Below are positions 40,808 through 53,101 of a stretch of 59,887 nucleotides of DNA, piece by piece. The notes under the pieces are model-generated. The model saw only the letters and a list, made by a program, of their open reading frames with translations. It was not told where the DNA came from and ran no database searches. Source of the DNA: Balamuthia mandrillaris (taxonomy: Eukaryota; Discosea; Longamoebia; Balamuthiidae); contig JAVKOQ010000316.1 of assembly GCA_031835245.1 (NCBI GenBank), positions 1-59,887 on the forward strand, read 5' to 3'. The position numbers and the translations under genes were made by a program. Within the stretch, counting starts at the first letter, position 1. Each line of letters begins with the position of its first letter.

Positions 40808-42245
40808 AGGCGAGCCTTCAAAATAAGGTAGGCCTAAACCGCTTACCCTCAAACTCGACCGTCACCACCGCGAAACAAACGGAAAGACGGGGCTGTTATG
40901 TGGGCGAGGTGGTGCTGCCTGCCGTTTCTTCCCAACGCTTCCTTCCTGTTAACCTTTCACACGCCTTTGGTCCAGGGCTGTCCTGGGCGGACGTGGACCA
41001 AGACGGCCGCCTCGATTTGCTCCTCTTTGGTGGTGGTGCGTGAGATTGCCATGTCAAGACATGGATTTGTACCACAACAACGGATACTGGAGTTTCTCGG
41101 ATATAACCACCACAGCTTTTGATGGCAGCCCCCTCTCGGACTTCTACGATGGACATGGCAAGTGGGCTGACTTCAACCATGACGGCTCTCCTGACCTCCT
41201 CGTCTGGGGCTTTTTTGCCTTGCTGAACCCCTTTGTCGCATTGTTGAGAAACAATCCTTTTTGTGTAGGGAAGAACTTCACCGAGTTGACCAATGAAGTC
41301 CTGCTTTGACTCCATGCCAGAACAACAGATGCATGATGGAATGGGGACCTTGATGGAGACAACCGAGTGGATCTGTTCGTCGCTGTTCCTGGTGGGGCCA
41401 AGACAGTGTGCCTCAACAATAGAAACGAACTCTCCACATTCACAGAGGCCGATGTATCTGCCACTATCGATGTAGCCACTGGTGGTGGAGAAGTGCGAGC
41501 AGGAGATTTCGATGGGGACGGGAAGGATGACTTGGTGTGGGTGCAGTCTGCTTTCTCTGGGCTGTATCGCAGCAACACGGATGGGACCTGGGACCCCGAC
41601 GAAACGGAAAGCATCTTTGCAGAAGACAGCACCCCTTTGCATCCACTTTAGCAGATTGGGGAGATGTCAACACATGGACCAACGCTTGGACCTGGTGGTT
41701 TGTGGCTTGGCAGCAGGCCCTCCAACTTTCGCATTCTCGGCAGTGTTTCTGCAGACAGAGGAAGGGCAGTTCAGGGATGGCACCGCGGAGTTGTTTCCAG
41801 GCGGAGCATTGGCGCAGGTTCGGGCTTGTGCAGTGCGTTTTGTGGATCATGATGGCGATGACCTTCTCGACTTGGCCATCTCTGGTGGGCACGCCTCAGG
41901 GTCCAATTCCTCTGGAGCATTGTTGAGAAACACTGGGCCTGTCTTTGAAGGTTTGTTGTTTTTCACATTTGCTTTACGCTCTGTCATTTCAGGCGCCAAC
42001 TTCTGCACCTCCCTTTGCGCTTGGTGGATGAGCAGATGTGGCAGATAAGGAGTTTGGCAATCCTCCTCCGCTTCCTCTCAACCCACCTGGTGCCCGTATG
42101 GTGTGAGTGGACGAGGATGGCAATAAGTCCCCTGACTTTTCCTCCTTTGTTTATGCCGGCGTCCAGCTGCTCGCGAACATCGTCCTCTTCCTCTTGTGCA
42201 GTGCGCTTTGCCTCTCTCCTTGCTTACTTGTTCAAAGTCAGTTAA
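40808..42245 (+). pseudogene. Decayed FG-GAP/VCBS repeat (integrin-alpha-like) gene
   Basis: Repeat blades with calcium-loop motifs are clear: WADVDQDGRLDLLLFG, WADFNHDGSPDLLVWG, GDLDGDNRVDLFVAVPGG, AGDFDGDGKDDLVW, RFVDHDGDDLLDLAISGG. They lie in at least three frames with stops or frame changes near 41040, 41300, 41650, 41690 and 42050, mostly without splice signals. One plausible intron (41950-41991) remains, and a hydrophobic end (QLLANIVLFLLCSALC) may be the former TM segment. The start is not found. Either a host pseudogene or a low-accuracy stretch of assembly; neighbours are intact, which favours real decay. Confidence 0.7.
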
Positions 42246-42528
42246 AATAAAGCTTACAAAGATGGCAGAGTGTCGTTCCGGCATGGGCGAGGAGCTGAAC
42301 TAACACGGGTGGAATGTTGTTGAGTTCAGCTGCCCATGGTGAGGATGCCCAGCGCCGTGCAACCGTTGGGAGATGCGGAGGGAGGGGTTTCGTCCTTGGT
42401 AAGAAGGTACAATAAAAGAACGAGATGGAAGAAGAAAGAGGAACGAAGAGAAAGACGAAGCCGAGCTGCGAAAGAGTCATTCTTCCGTCTCGTCTACAAA
42501 ATTCAATAAGGCCTGAGATCTTCCGGAG
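42246..42528. other. Intergenic spacer before the LRR gene
   Basis: About 280 bp, AG-rich toward the LRR start. No gene or clear motif. Confidence 0.35.
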
Positions 42529-43448
42529 ATGGAAGCGTTACCACCACCATGGACGACCTACAGAAAAGCAGCGACCATACCTTCCTTGCAATGGCTCTGC
42601 ATGGACCCCTTTGCTGACTTTCTTTCTTCTTATCCTTCTACGAGCAGTCACCAACTCCAAAAAAAACAACAACACCAACCGATCGTTCTTCTTCCGGAAC
42701 TCCTCCTTTCGCACTGGAAGCAACGCAACCGGTTGGCAGAGGTCTTGCCTTCCTTGTTTACGGCCAACCTCTTCGTCGGCCCCAGCCAAGTCCACCTCGA
42801 CTTTTCCCACTGCTCCGCTCTCGACGGAACCCTGCTCACCGCGGTTTTGTCCTCCGGTGCTCCTTCTCTTCTGGCCTCCACCGCTGTTCGGACGATCCAT
42901 TTGGACCTTTCTGATTGCCGTCAGCTGTTGGATGAGCAAGTGGACGCCATTTTGCGGTCTCTCTCCACTCAACTCTGCTCTCTCAACCTCTCCCGTGCGT
43001 ATTTTTCTTGCTCTTCTCTCTCTCTCAGCTCTTACTCTCTGTTCTCCTGTCTTTCTTCTTATCTCTCCTCCTCTCTTCTCTGCTCTTCTGCTTCGCTTGT
43101 GCTTCTCGCTTGTATCTCGTGTTATCTTATTCTTTAGCGTTCACCTTTGCTTTCTTTTTGCTCTCATAACAAGACTGTGCCCACATAACGGATAATGGCG
43201 TACGTTCGCTTGCGCATTGTACAAAGCTGACATCGTTGTCTTTGGCGTCTGTTCCCATCGACTCTTCCACCATCCGCCGTTCGTATTTTACCTTCGTTTC
43301 TTGCTGTGTTGTTGCAGCACTTTGATTCGAATCTCTTTGTTTGTGTCTTTTGTCTTTGTGGTATCGCTAAGACAGTGGTGGCGGAGCATTGTACTCTGTT
43401 GCAGCACTTGGACATTTGCGATGTGGAGTTCACACAATGTATCAATAC

Positions 43449-43489
<41 letters not shown>

Positions 43490-43522
43490 GCACTTCTCTA
43501 TCTTTCGTTCAATAGCTTACTT

Positions 43523-43558
<36 letters not shown>

Positions 43559-43913
43559 CTCTCCCTCTCACGCACTGCTCTTCTCGCAAGATCTTGGTGA
43601 GCTTCACGAATTAGAAGTATTACTTATGAAAGGGACCGAAATGCCAAAGAGTCATCCTGAAGTACTGGCTCATGTGTTTGCTGTACATCTGCTCGCTCTT
43701 CTGTCTTCTTTCTTGTTTTTCTTCCGCCTCTCAGCCGGTCGTGCACTTATTCGTTCTTTCTTCTGTAGAATTGCAACAAGTTAAGGATTGTGGATTTGTC
43801 AAATAAGTTATTGTCTGACTATCAACTGGAAGCTTTAGCTACCCATTGTCCCTCCCTCGAACGAATCACCATCGACAACCTTGGCCATTCTGTTGTCACT
43901 TGTGAAGGTTTTC

Positions 43914-43951
<38 letters not shown>

Positions 43952-45528
43952 CTCCGTGCTTTTATTGAACTTCGGGATGTCTAAACACAAAAGGTTTGGA
44001 GAAGTGTGCAACTCAACTTTCGAAATTAGAAGCAATGACTCTCGTTCCAGACGAAAGTACTGATTATAGGAATGTAATCTCTGCTTTAAGGCATTGTCCT
44101 TGTCTTCGAGAATACAAATGGGACGCTTGTCGTTGTTATGGACCTTCGTTGTAAGTCATTACTCCTTTACTTGTTCGTTTTGTTACTCTGGTGCAATTCT
44201 CTTCACATTTAACTTGGTTTTGTTTTGATTCCTGTTCAATAGAGCTGAAGACTTTTTCGATCCGTTGGAGCCTAGTTTATGCAACCTCACAAAGCTCTCT
44301 ATTTATTATGTGGACCTACAGCCTCACGTGCTGCCCATGATTGCTCGTTGTTGCACGAACCTGGTCAATTTCACCATGGTTTACTGTTCCTTCACTACTG
44401 AAAGCATGAACGACATCCCCACTCAGAGGGAGAGCTTTGTATCTATTCTCTGCAACAACGTTGATCTGCAAGTATTGAAGATTAAGCATGGTCGTTAGTA
44501 TAACTTTTCGTTATTCTTTATGTTGGCTCTCTTGTTCCTTCTGCTATACATTGCGTCCAACCTTACTAAACGCTTCTTTCTCTCCATCGCTTTGTCTCTC
44601 ACCTTAGGTATCCACATTTGTCTAAACGAACAAGTCATAAAGCAAATTGGACCATCTTGTCCCAACCTTCGCACGTTGCACCTCTCTTTGGCGGATGACA
44701 CCTCCGTTATCATTCATTCCAAGAGCTTGGAGAAGCTATATATCACAGATGCCCAAAAGGTTGCCTTCGACATCGATTGTCCACAGTTGCGTTTGTTCTC
44801 GTGCGCTGCTGTTGGAATGGAACCGGCTCAGGTCTGACTTTCCTATATTTATGCTGTTCCTTTTTTATTTGCTGTTCTTCTTATTATTATGTGTGTGGAC
44901 CTTCACAGTTGGACTTGTGGAAGACTCTGCTTTTCCATGGATCCACTTTGCAAATGCTTTGCGTCAATACTGTGCGTTATTTTGAAGCTTTATCTTTTCC
45001 TGTCTCCCTCACTCTCTCCCCACTTTATTGATGTCGTTTAAAGTTGTTACCAGAAATGTTAGCAGAGCTATCTAAGAGATGGCTATTTCCTCTGCTGCGA
45101 TCACTCACCGTCCATAGAGTGACCCAACAGCCTCTCTCGATAAGGAATTACTTCTCCGATGAAGAGGTACAAAAGCAAGCTTATATTTTCTTGGTTAGTT
45201 TTAAAATAGCCTAACAGAATACATTTAAACTATAGTGTGTATCTAAATATTTAGACACGTTTTTGCAAAAGAGACCCCACTTTTGTTTACCTTCACACGA
45301 CGTACTGGATATCAAGAATGTGGTCCCGTATCCTCATCTGTGTCAGTGCCTCGAATCCATTAAAATAATAATTGAGAAAGACCAAGGCTTCGAGCCAATA
45401 GCATTGAACCATCTCAAGAATCTGGTTTCGTTAAGCATCATGGCCAGTGGTAATGGTACTGCTTCTGGTCTTTCATATTTATTCTCTGCTCGTGTACCTT
45501 CAATTCTATGTTTTCTCTCCCTCTCCCT

Positions 45529-45573
<45 letters not shown>

Positions 45574-47085
45574 CCTCCTCTCTCCCTCCCTTTCCTTCGT
45601 GCGCTATCCATGCAGCTCAAACTTCATGAGAATAGTTACAACGACATGGTTAGAGGCGTTAGGAACAGCCACACCGAAGCTTGTTGATTTCGTCGCCTAC
45701 AATAATCATTCAATGACCAGCTTTCGCCTTCATCATCACTCCCTACGTTCTATCCGCTTGATCCGTTGGCATAAGGTATGTCTCCTTCTAGCTCTTTTTT
45801 CTTCTCTTGTTTCTTCTCCTCCTTCAGTGTTGATTAACATTCAATTCAGCTGGCAGAGTTTGAGCTTGATTGCCCCAACTTATGCCAGATCGAAATGGAC
45901 AACTGCTCGCTGAATTCGGAACGTGCGTTCGCCACTCTATCAGATAGCTCAAAGAACAACGTGCCTTCATTGGTGGATCTTAGGTGCCAACATGAAAGTC
46001 GCCACGCTGTTGAACCCCACAGCAGAATGCCAACACCAGAAGAGGCCATCGTCATTCAGGTCTCTAAGTTGATTGTATTTTTTTGATATTTTGTGCTCAT
46101 ATGTTGCTTGTTGAAATAATAGAGCTGTCCAGTTTCGGTACAACGCCTAAGCTTGAAGCGAACGTGGCACGTGGTAGAGTTGGACTTGTCTTGTACCAAC
46201 CTTCGCACATTCAAACTGCACGACATGGAATTTCTGAAAGTGCTTCGTTTGGATTGTCCCAAGTTACAAAGTCTTACCGTGGATATCACTCCGAGGTTCG
46301 TTTTCTGGCTTTTATTTTTGCATGACTTGTCGTGCTTTTTATATTAAAGCGCAGGTAACACAGGCTAAACAACGTGACCTTAAATCTTCCAAATCTTGTT
46401 CAAATGGTTTTCTTGCCTGCTGTACTGCCAGAAGCAGAAGATATGAGAGATAAACGAAAACAGAACCTCGCCTATCAACAACTCCTCCAAGAGTTCATGC
46501 TATCATCTTCTACATCCAACAACGACGAACTGACAAATGAAGAAAACGAAGAAGGACGGGATGACATCTTTCACCTCGAAATACTTTCTTCTCTTCCTCA
46601 CTTAAGATATCTCTCCATACAAACACTTCCTACTATCGGCGCAGAGCGATCTGGCAGGGATGGTGAAGAAGAGAACGAGAAACAACAAGGCACTATCTTC
46701 ACCAGTTATCTGCCTCATTATCAAGCCTTGTGGCACATACTAGAGCAAGCAAATGGGCTGTTGAATCTAAGAGTGGAGGCGGAGTTGTTGGCTTTGGGTC
46801 ACCCTCGTTGGATGCAGTCTTTGGAGGAAGAGAACGCGATTCCGGCAGAGATGACAAGTGAAGAGGCGGCAGATGTGGTCTTTACACATTTGAGGAATAC
46901 TTGTCCAACACTTTCGAATATAGAGTTGATGAAGCCTTACTTCGAGTCTAAGGTACTGTACATTCTTATGCTTTGTTTTAGTTTTTTGGTTTATACACTA
47001 AAATTATGATACTCAGTATAAACTCCTTCGTGCGCTCATTCTTTACGAATGGTCAAGAAGAAGAAGTCGAGCAGAACAGCCTTGA
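42529..47085 (+). CDS. Leucine-rich-repeat protein (AMN1 / F-box LRR type)
   Basis: Multi-exon gene of about 16 exons from ATG 42529. RNI-type LRRs recur: VRTIHLDLSDCRQLLDEQVD, HITDNGVRSLAHCTKLTSL (exon near 43170), LQHLDICDVEFTQ, LRIVDLSNKLLSDYQLEAL, CPNLRTLHLSLADD, LDCPKLQSLTVDI. The C-terminal exon (46374-46951) has an acidic stretch and a last short exon ends EWSRRRSRAEQP at 47085. The N-terminus may hold a degenerate F-box, but I cannot confirm it. Typical role would be substrate recognition in an SCF complex. Introns carry (CT)n at 43451-43487, 43530-43562, 43919-43947 and 45521-45569. Confidence 0.75.
43451..43562 (+). repeat. Two intronic (CT)n microsatellites
   Basis: CT runs at about 43451-43487 and 43519-43562 in one LRR-gene intron, separated by about 30 bp. 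Confidence 0.95.
45515..45569 (+). repeat. Intronic (CTCCCT)n/(CT)n microsatellite
   Basis: CCCTCT hexamers grading into CT dinucleotides in an LRR-gene intron, sense-strand CT. Confidence 0.95.
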
Positions 47086-47409
47086 ATATTGTTACCAGAT
47101 GTTGTCCTCACATTCTTGTCCTCACAAACACGAACAAAAAATGAAATTAATGGGTGAAAGTATAGTTTAAACCATTGTACTTGCGAGCATGCATGCACAA
47201 AAGATAAGAGGGTTGTTTGCTTCACGTCTTCATGCTGATCCTCCTCTTCCTCTGTGCTCTCTGTGCTCTTGCGCCTTGAATTGGTGAAAAAAAAAAGGTG
47301 TTTGGTTTTTTGTCGACGATGATCTATCTTTTATGTCGACACATTCCAACAGCAAATAATGTGAGGAATGCGACAAACGCAAAACAAAAGAAAGAAAGAA
47401 AGAAAAAAA
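47086..47409. promoter_or_regulatory. Tandem intergenic region with paired GTCGAC
   Basis: GTCGAC at 47312-47317 and 47335-47340, 23 bp apart and about 70 bp before ATG 47410. Also GAGCATGCATGC near 47186. No gene found. Confidence 0.45.
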
Positions 47410-48343
47410 ATGAAGGCGCCCAAGTGGCCATCACCACCACCACCACCTGTGGCGGAGGAGGAGGAAGGGGCTGCTGGGACCGTTACCGTCGCCGGGGCTG
47501 CTGGTGCTGAGGATGGCGCCGGCCCTTCCACGCCCAAAAAGGATGCCAACACCTTCTTAAAGGAACCAAGCCCTATCACCGGCGACACGCCCCGCATTTT
47601 CAAAAAAGTGCTCAACCGCAGGGGAGGCACCGACCCCATCTCCTCTGCCTCTTCCTCTTCCTCTTCCTCCAACCTATCGAACCTCTTGTCCGAAGAAGAA
47701 GCCGACGACGACGAAGAAACAGGACAGCAACAAGACCTCCCCTCGCTCAACGTTCCACTCACTTACGACTCGTTATACAAGCTGGTGAGAGAGGTGGAAG
47801 AGCTCACGGCGGCGCAGGAGAACATCATCGCCTGCCTCCGCGCCGCCGAGGCGGAGCAAGAGCAGGAGGACGCCGAGTCCAAGGCCCTGCGGCCCGTCCT
47901 CAGGGCGTTGAACGAGCAGCTGGAGGCCGTGCGAGCCAAGCGGCAGGAGCTGAGCCGCAGGAAGGCGGAGTACCAGGCCAAGCGGATGGCCAAGGAGGAG
48001 GAGAGGCGGTTCTATGAGGAGCAGAAGAGGGAGCTGGCGAAGCGGGTCGAACGTGCGAGGCTGCATGCCCTCTCGCCTTTTCCTTCTTCAAAGAACGTAC
48101 GTTTCTTGTCGTTTCTTTCTTGTTTCCCTTCTTTCTTGCTTTCTTGTTGTTCCTTTCTGAGTTCTTTTCCGATGCCGATGATACTGCTTTGCTTATCAAC
48201 AACTTAACAAATAGTACTTGTTGGCTTCGCTGTTCACGTTATTCGGCTGTACTCTGTTTCTGGTGTTGTTGATATTGTGGTTGGAATGGGACGACCGACC
48301 CTACTATCGATACCTTATTTTGCAGGGCTATATATCCCCTTAA
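47410..48343 (+). CDS. Coiled-coil protein with C-terminal membrane anchor
   Basis: Two exons: 47410-48097 and about 48215-48343. The N-terminal half is low complexity (Pro, Ala, Glu, Ser). Residues about 140-215 (LVREVEELTAAQENIIACLR ... RRKAEYQAKRMAKEEERRF) form a charged coiled coil. Exon 2 encodes one strong TM helix (FTLFGCTLFLVLLILWLEW) followed by DDRPYYRYLILQGYISP, so it looks tail-anchored with a short lumenal end. This resembles golgin- or SNARE-associated tethers in layout, but no family is recognised. The GTCGAC pair lies just upstream. Confidence 0.68.
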
Positions 48344-48525
48344 ACAACAACAAAGCTAAGGAGAAGAAAGCATCACCACAGAGACAACAGCGAAGCGAGG
48401 GAGAAGAATTCTCTTTTATACTTTCACTGCTTCAAGGACAAGAAGAGCTTTTCAGGTTCAACACTTCACCAAACAAACAGAGGACTCAAACAAACCAATG
48501 TACAAATACATTTGTTTCAGACTAT
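48344..48525. other. Convergent intergenic spacer
   Basis: About 180 bp between convergent genes, AC-rich. Nothing further is seen. Confidence 0.35.
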
Positions 48526-48778
48526 CTATGTTTTTGAGTGGTTTGATGAGGAAGATAGTGAGTTGAGCGCTGCTTCGATGAGGGGAACGTAGGTGGAGTT
48601 CAGGTGAGTGCCGTCCAGCTCGTAACGTTTGTTGAAGCCAGTGGAGGAGTCGTCCAGCAACTGGTCGAAAAAGTCCAACCAGTGCAAACCGGCGGTGGCC
48701 TCTACTTTTTTACGTAACACTTTGTTGTACGTCTTAACAATGTGCCTTGTTGTTTGGTTTAGAGAGGTCAGTCAAAAG

Positions 48779-48812
<34 letters not shown>

Positions 48813-51116
48813 GAGAGAGGAGAGAGGAGAGAGGAGAGAGGAGAGAGAGAAGATAGCAGAACATAAAACTAAAAGAAATAAAAAACCTGGTTTCGTTGAG
48901 AACAGGAACAACCGGATGAATGTAAATGTTCCACTGATACCGCTTTCGCAAGTCCTTGAGAACGTTGATGAAGACCTGTATGGTTACATCGGCTCCCTCC
49001 TCGATGCTTTGATAGCGACACTTGTCCACTGAGACCACTAAACCTTCTCTGCAGTCGATCTCTCCAAACAAGAAGAGAACGTCCGATTTTGGAGGGACTT
49101 TCAAAGAATAAATGAGAATCCGACAGAAAGAAAATAGAAATGATAAGAAAGAAAGAAATTGAAAATTAGAGATTTTGCAAGAGATGAGAGAAGGTGAAAA
49201 AGGCGTACTGGTAGAAACGACGTTGAAGAAATTGTATTTGGGAAAGAATACACTATCGGGTCTCAAATGCCACATCTTCATTCCAGTAACTAACATCGGC
49301 TGTAACAAGCGAGGTTGTCCCTGTTATTTACGTGTGTTCATGTTAACTTCCAATGAAAACGGCAGAAGAAGAAGTACACACATTAAAACTGATGGTATGC
49401 CAAGCAGGAGCGAGGCAATGACTATCACCAGCAACATAAAATGGCTTGTAATCAGGAAGAGAAAGTGTTGATCTGTAAGCTAACAGCTGAGACACGCATC
49501 CATAGTAAGCATGTTCATTGCGAATGGTGGTCTTGTGGAACTCTCTGTCTCCTCTAACACTGTCTGTTTAAGTTTGTACAAGAATAGTAGAAAAGTAAAT
49601 GAGAATGAATAAAGAATAGATTTGCAGAACAAAGTACCAATGAGAGTGATAAGAGGAGGCAGCATCTCAATAGCTCCAACGACATATATCATCTTGCAAA
49701 GGGTACAATACATCGCCACCAAATCAAGTTCATCTGGAGTATATTCTCTCAAGGTCGAAGATGTCGAAGAAGACGAAGACGATGTACTTCCTTCGCTCTC
49801 TTTCTCTTTGCCTTTCTCCTCTTTCTTTTGTTGCTCCGCCTTTCCTTCCGTCTCTTTCTCCTGCTTGCCCTTCTTTTTCTGTTGGTCGAAATAGTCAGTG
49901 ATGCTATCCACCCCTTCCAATACGTTCAACACTTGTTCGCAGGAATGTTGATGGCTGTCATCAGAAACCAAAGTCAGGTCTTTGTTTCTTCGAAGAAAAT
50001 CTTTGATGACGATATAGGCGTCATCATAACGGTTGCACACTTCCAACACGTGTACCAAGTTCAGAGCGAATGTTGGAGAAGAAGGCTCAAGATCATGTGC
50101 TGCCTTGTAGAGTTCCACGCTCGCTTCGACAGCTGTTTTGTTCGGTTGAGTCACAAAAGAAGCAAGGAAAAAAAAAAGAGGAAGAAGAATCTGCTCATGT
50201 ACCGCCATGTTCTTTAATAATGGAGGCCAAAAATGCAAAAGCAGTGGCTGATTTGACTTGGCCAACTTCCAATAGCAGCATTTCAGCACCTTCCTTCTTG
50301 GCCAATTTTCCTAGTTCTGCTCTCACCGTTTTATCATCTTTTGTAGCATAAAGACGAAAAAAAATCAGAAAAAAGAACATCATGTACAGAAAGGAGAAGA
50401 AAAAGCATTACTGGGTAAATGAACAAGAACGCGAAGAAAGACATGGAGAGCATCAACGGGTTTGCCTGCTGCCACCAATACCTTGCCGTATTCCGTTAAT
50501 GCTGCATCGTTATCTTCATTCTCTTTCAACATTTCCTTATTTTTGTTCGGTTAAAAATGAACAATACATTGAAGCAAAGAAGGAGGGTACCATCAATATT
50601 TGTGCAGCAGATTGCTGTTGTCCGTTCGCAAAAAGACATTTGCTGATCCACACTTTGAGTCCATCTTGTTGCTGTTTGTTGTTGGCATCAGCAACGGAAG
50701 CAGATGAAGATGCAACAGAAGAGGAGGCAGCAGCAAGAGCGAGGGTCAACGCATTGGAAAAAGATTGGAGAGCAAGTTTGTAGTCGTCTCGAGCGAAATA
50801 CGCCTCTCCCAACCTAATAAATGTTGGCATTAAGTGGTAGGACGACAATGGGAAAGCAGATGAAGAAGAAGGCTTACTTTTGATGAAACTCAACACTGGT
50901 GGGATGAGCAGCAACACCTTGTTTCAAATAAGTAATTGCTTTGTCTACCTTTCCAGCACTCAACCAAATGTTTCCTGTTATTGTGTTGCGTTATTTGACT
51001 AAGAAATAACCAAAGAGAGGAAACAATAACGAGAAATAACCAACCTAGTTGATATAGGCAGATCGATTGCTTGGGAAGCAGGCCTAAAACCTTTTCATAT
51101 ATTGCGACAGCATACT

Positions 51117-51159
<43 letters not shown>

Positions 51160-51327
51160 TATGATATCCATTAAATATCAACATGAACAGGAGGAATAAA
51201 CACCTTGAAGTTTGACTGATGACGAGCTTTCTCTGCTTCAGCTAAATAGGCCATGATATACTGTACCACCTTTTTAGTTTAAGAAAATGAGTTAAAAATA
51301 AAACTGGAGAGGCAGAGGCAGAGGCAG

Positions 51328-51369
<42 letters not shown>

Positions 51370-52449
51370 ACCTGCGGATTGTTGGCAGTGGCTTCATCGA
51401 GAGGCTTATTCTCAGAATCGTCTGAAATAGAACAAGTGTTCTTGCCGGCATTTACTTGAACACCTTGCTGCTTGTCTGCTTGTCGTTTCTTACATTCCTC
51501 CATTTTCTTTTCATATTCTAGAATTTGAAAACCTAAACGTAAGTAAATGAAACTACTAAGAAGAAAGTTGAAAAGAAGTTAGTCTGACTCTTTTTGGTGG
51601 TTTCGTCAAGCTCAGGAAAAGAAGCAGCTTGTTGAAATAGTTGAGAAGCACTGTCATAGTCTTCCAACATGGCATAGGCACAACTATTCATATTATAAGA
51701 AGTAGAAAGAAGAGAAAAGAAAGTTTAATTAACACCGAAAAGAAGATATTCGTGTATGTAGTTTACATACGCTTTTCGAAAGTAAGCTTTGGGTAAGGAA
51801 GAGTTCAGCTTCAAAGCTTGCTCCGCATCTTCTATCGCCTCTGCATTCGCCACTCGTAGTTAGAGAAAAGAAGTGAACGAAAAGCGACTTTAAAGCATAC
51901 CATGAAACATGTTTGCTTTGAGGAACGCTTTGCTCCGATCGCAATGGTAGTTGGCGTTTCCGCTGTCAAAATGGATGGCTTCAGTGTACTAGCAACCATT
52001 ATTGTTAGTATCATTATCAGCTTCTAGTCAGTCATGAGAAGCAGAGAAACGGAGAAGCGAAAGAACACAGAAAGGAGTCGATAAGAGAGAGGCAGAGAGG
52101 CAGAGGAGAGAGAGAGAGAGAGAGAGAGAAGCAGAGAAGCAGAGGAGAGGCACCTTTTGAAGAGCACTCGGGTAGTTTTGAGATTTCATGAGCTGACGGG
52201 CTGCTTCTCTGGAGGCTGCAGCAGCTTCAGCGGTGGACACCTCCGGTTGCATTTGTTGCAGGTTCGTCGGCCGCATCGTCAGCGAAGGAAGCGTCGCTGT
52301 GAGCGAAGCAGAAGACGACGACGAAGACGAAGAAACGTTCGCAGTTCGCTCGACGATAAACACATCTGCTTTGTCGCTGAGTAACGTCGCTACTCTGGCT
52401 TGATCGCGAAGTGGACGGCTTCTTTTATTTTTGCAAAGAGAGTACGTGA

Positions 52450-52489
<40 letters not shown>

Positions 52490-52816
52490 AAAGAACAAAG
52501 AGGAGAAAGAAATAAAGAGGAGCGGGATGCACACACCGTTTTTCTTCGGTGACAGCGTCGACATTGTCAGGGAGCAGGGTCTTGGTGTGACCATGTTTCC
52601 TGTTGTACGCTTGCACGAACCGCTAAAAACACATGCGTTCAACAAAGTTAAACAACATATTTGTTTGCGACAAAAAAAAATATTTTTTTAAAAAGAAACC
52701 TGTTTGAGCTGAAGGACGGTCGTAGGGTCCTCCTCGTCGGATAACTGGAGCACAAGGGTGTGGTCCAGCGAGCCCTCCTCCGTCCCTTGTGGTTCGTAGT
52801 GCACGTACACCTTCAT
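48526..52816 (-). CDS. TPR protein fused to an SGNH-hydrolase-like domain
   Basis: Multi-exon gene from ATG 52816 (MKVYVHYEPQGTEEGSLDHT). A short N-terminal domain and Ser-rich linker precede TPR units (AIHFDSGNANYHCDRSKAFL; AYAMLEDYDSASQLFQQAA; YAVAIYEKVLGLLPKQSICL; LGEAYFARDDYKLALQSFSN; AAHDLEPSSPTFALNLVHVL) and a Lys/Glu linker near 49770-49870. The exon near 49550-49400 then runs on into FYVAGDSHCLAPAW, the SGNH GDS-H block, followed by FLFGEIDCREG, IYIHPVVPVLNET and YELDGTHLNSTY with the late Asp/His. So both domains are in one transcript by frame continuity. The enzyme's substrate is unknown; the family covers esterases and sugar O-modifiers. Introns have (CT)n on the sense strand. Confidence 0.8.
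48780..48858 (-). repeat. Intronic (CT)n microsatellite
   Basis: GA-rich run on the plus strand, in an intron of the TPR-SGNH gene. Further runs in the same gene at about 51119-51154, 51329-51365, 52106-52127 and 52458-52487. Confidence 0.92.
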
Positions 52817-53101
52817 TTCATCTCTTTTTTTTTTTTTTTTATGTTATTTCGTGTCGTCCCGAATTCACCTGGAAATCTCATGTCCATCCCTCATTCAAAT
52901 TGCGAGTATCTCTTATCCTGGCTTGTGTCCTTTGCAACTAGTGGCACGAAACGAAAGAAACGAAAGAAAGAAAGAAACGACAAGAAAGAAACGACAAGAA
53001 AGAAAGAAAGAAACGAAAGAAGAAAGAAGATAGAAAACAATAAAGAAAACAATAAATAAGATTTTTTTAGTATCAACAGAAGAACAACGAGAAGAAACGA
53101 A
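52817..53101. other. Tandem intergenic spacer with GAAA repeats
   Basis: About 285 bp between the lipase stop and the TPR-SGNH start, containing a GAAA/GAAAC-rich stretch at about 52954-53040. No gene seen. Confidence 0.4.
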
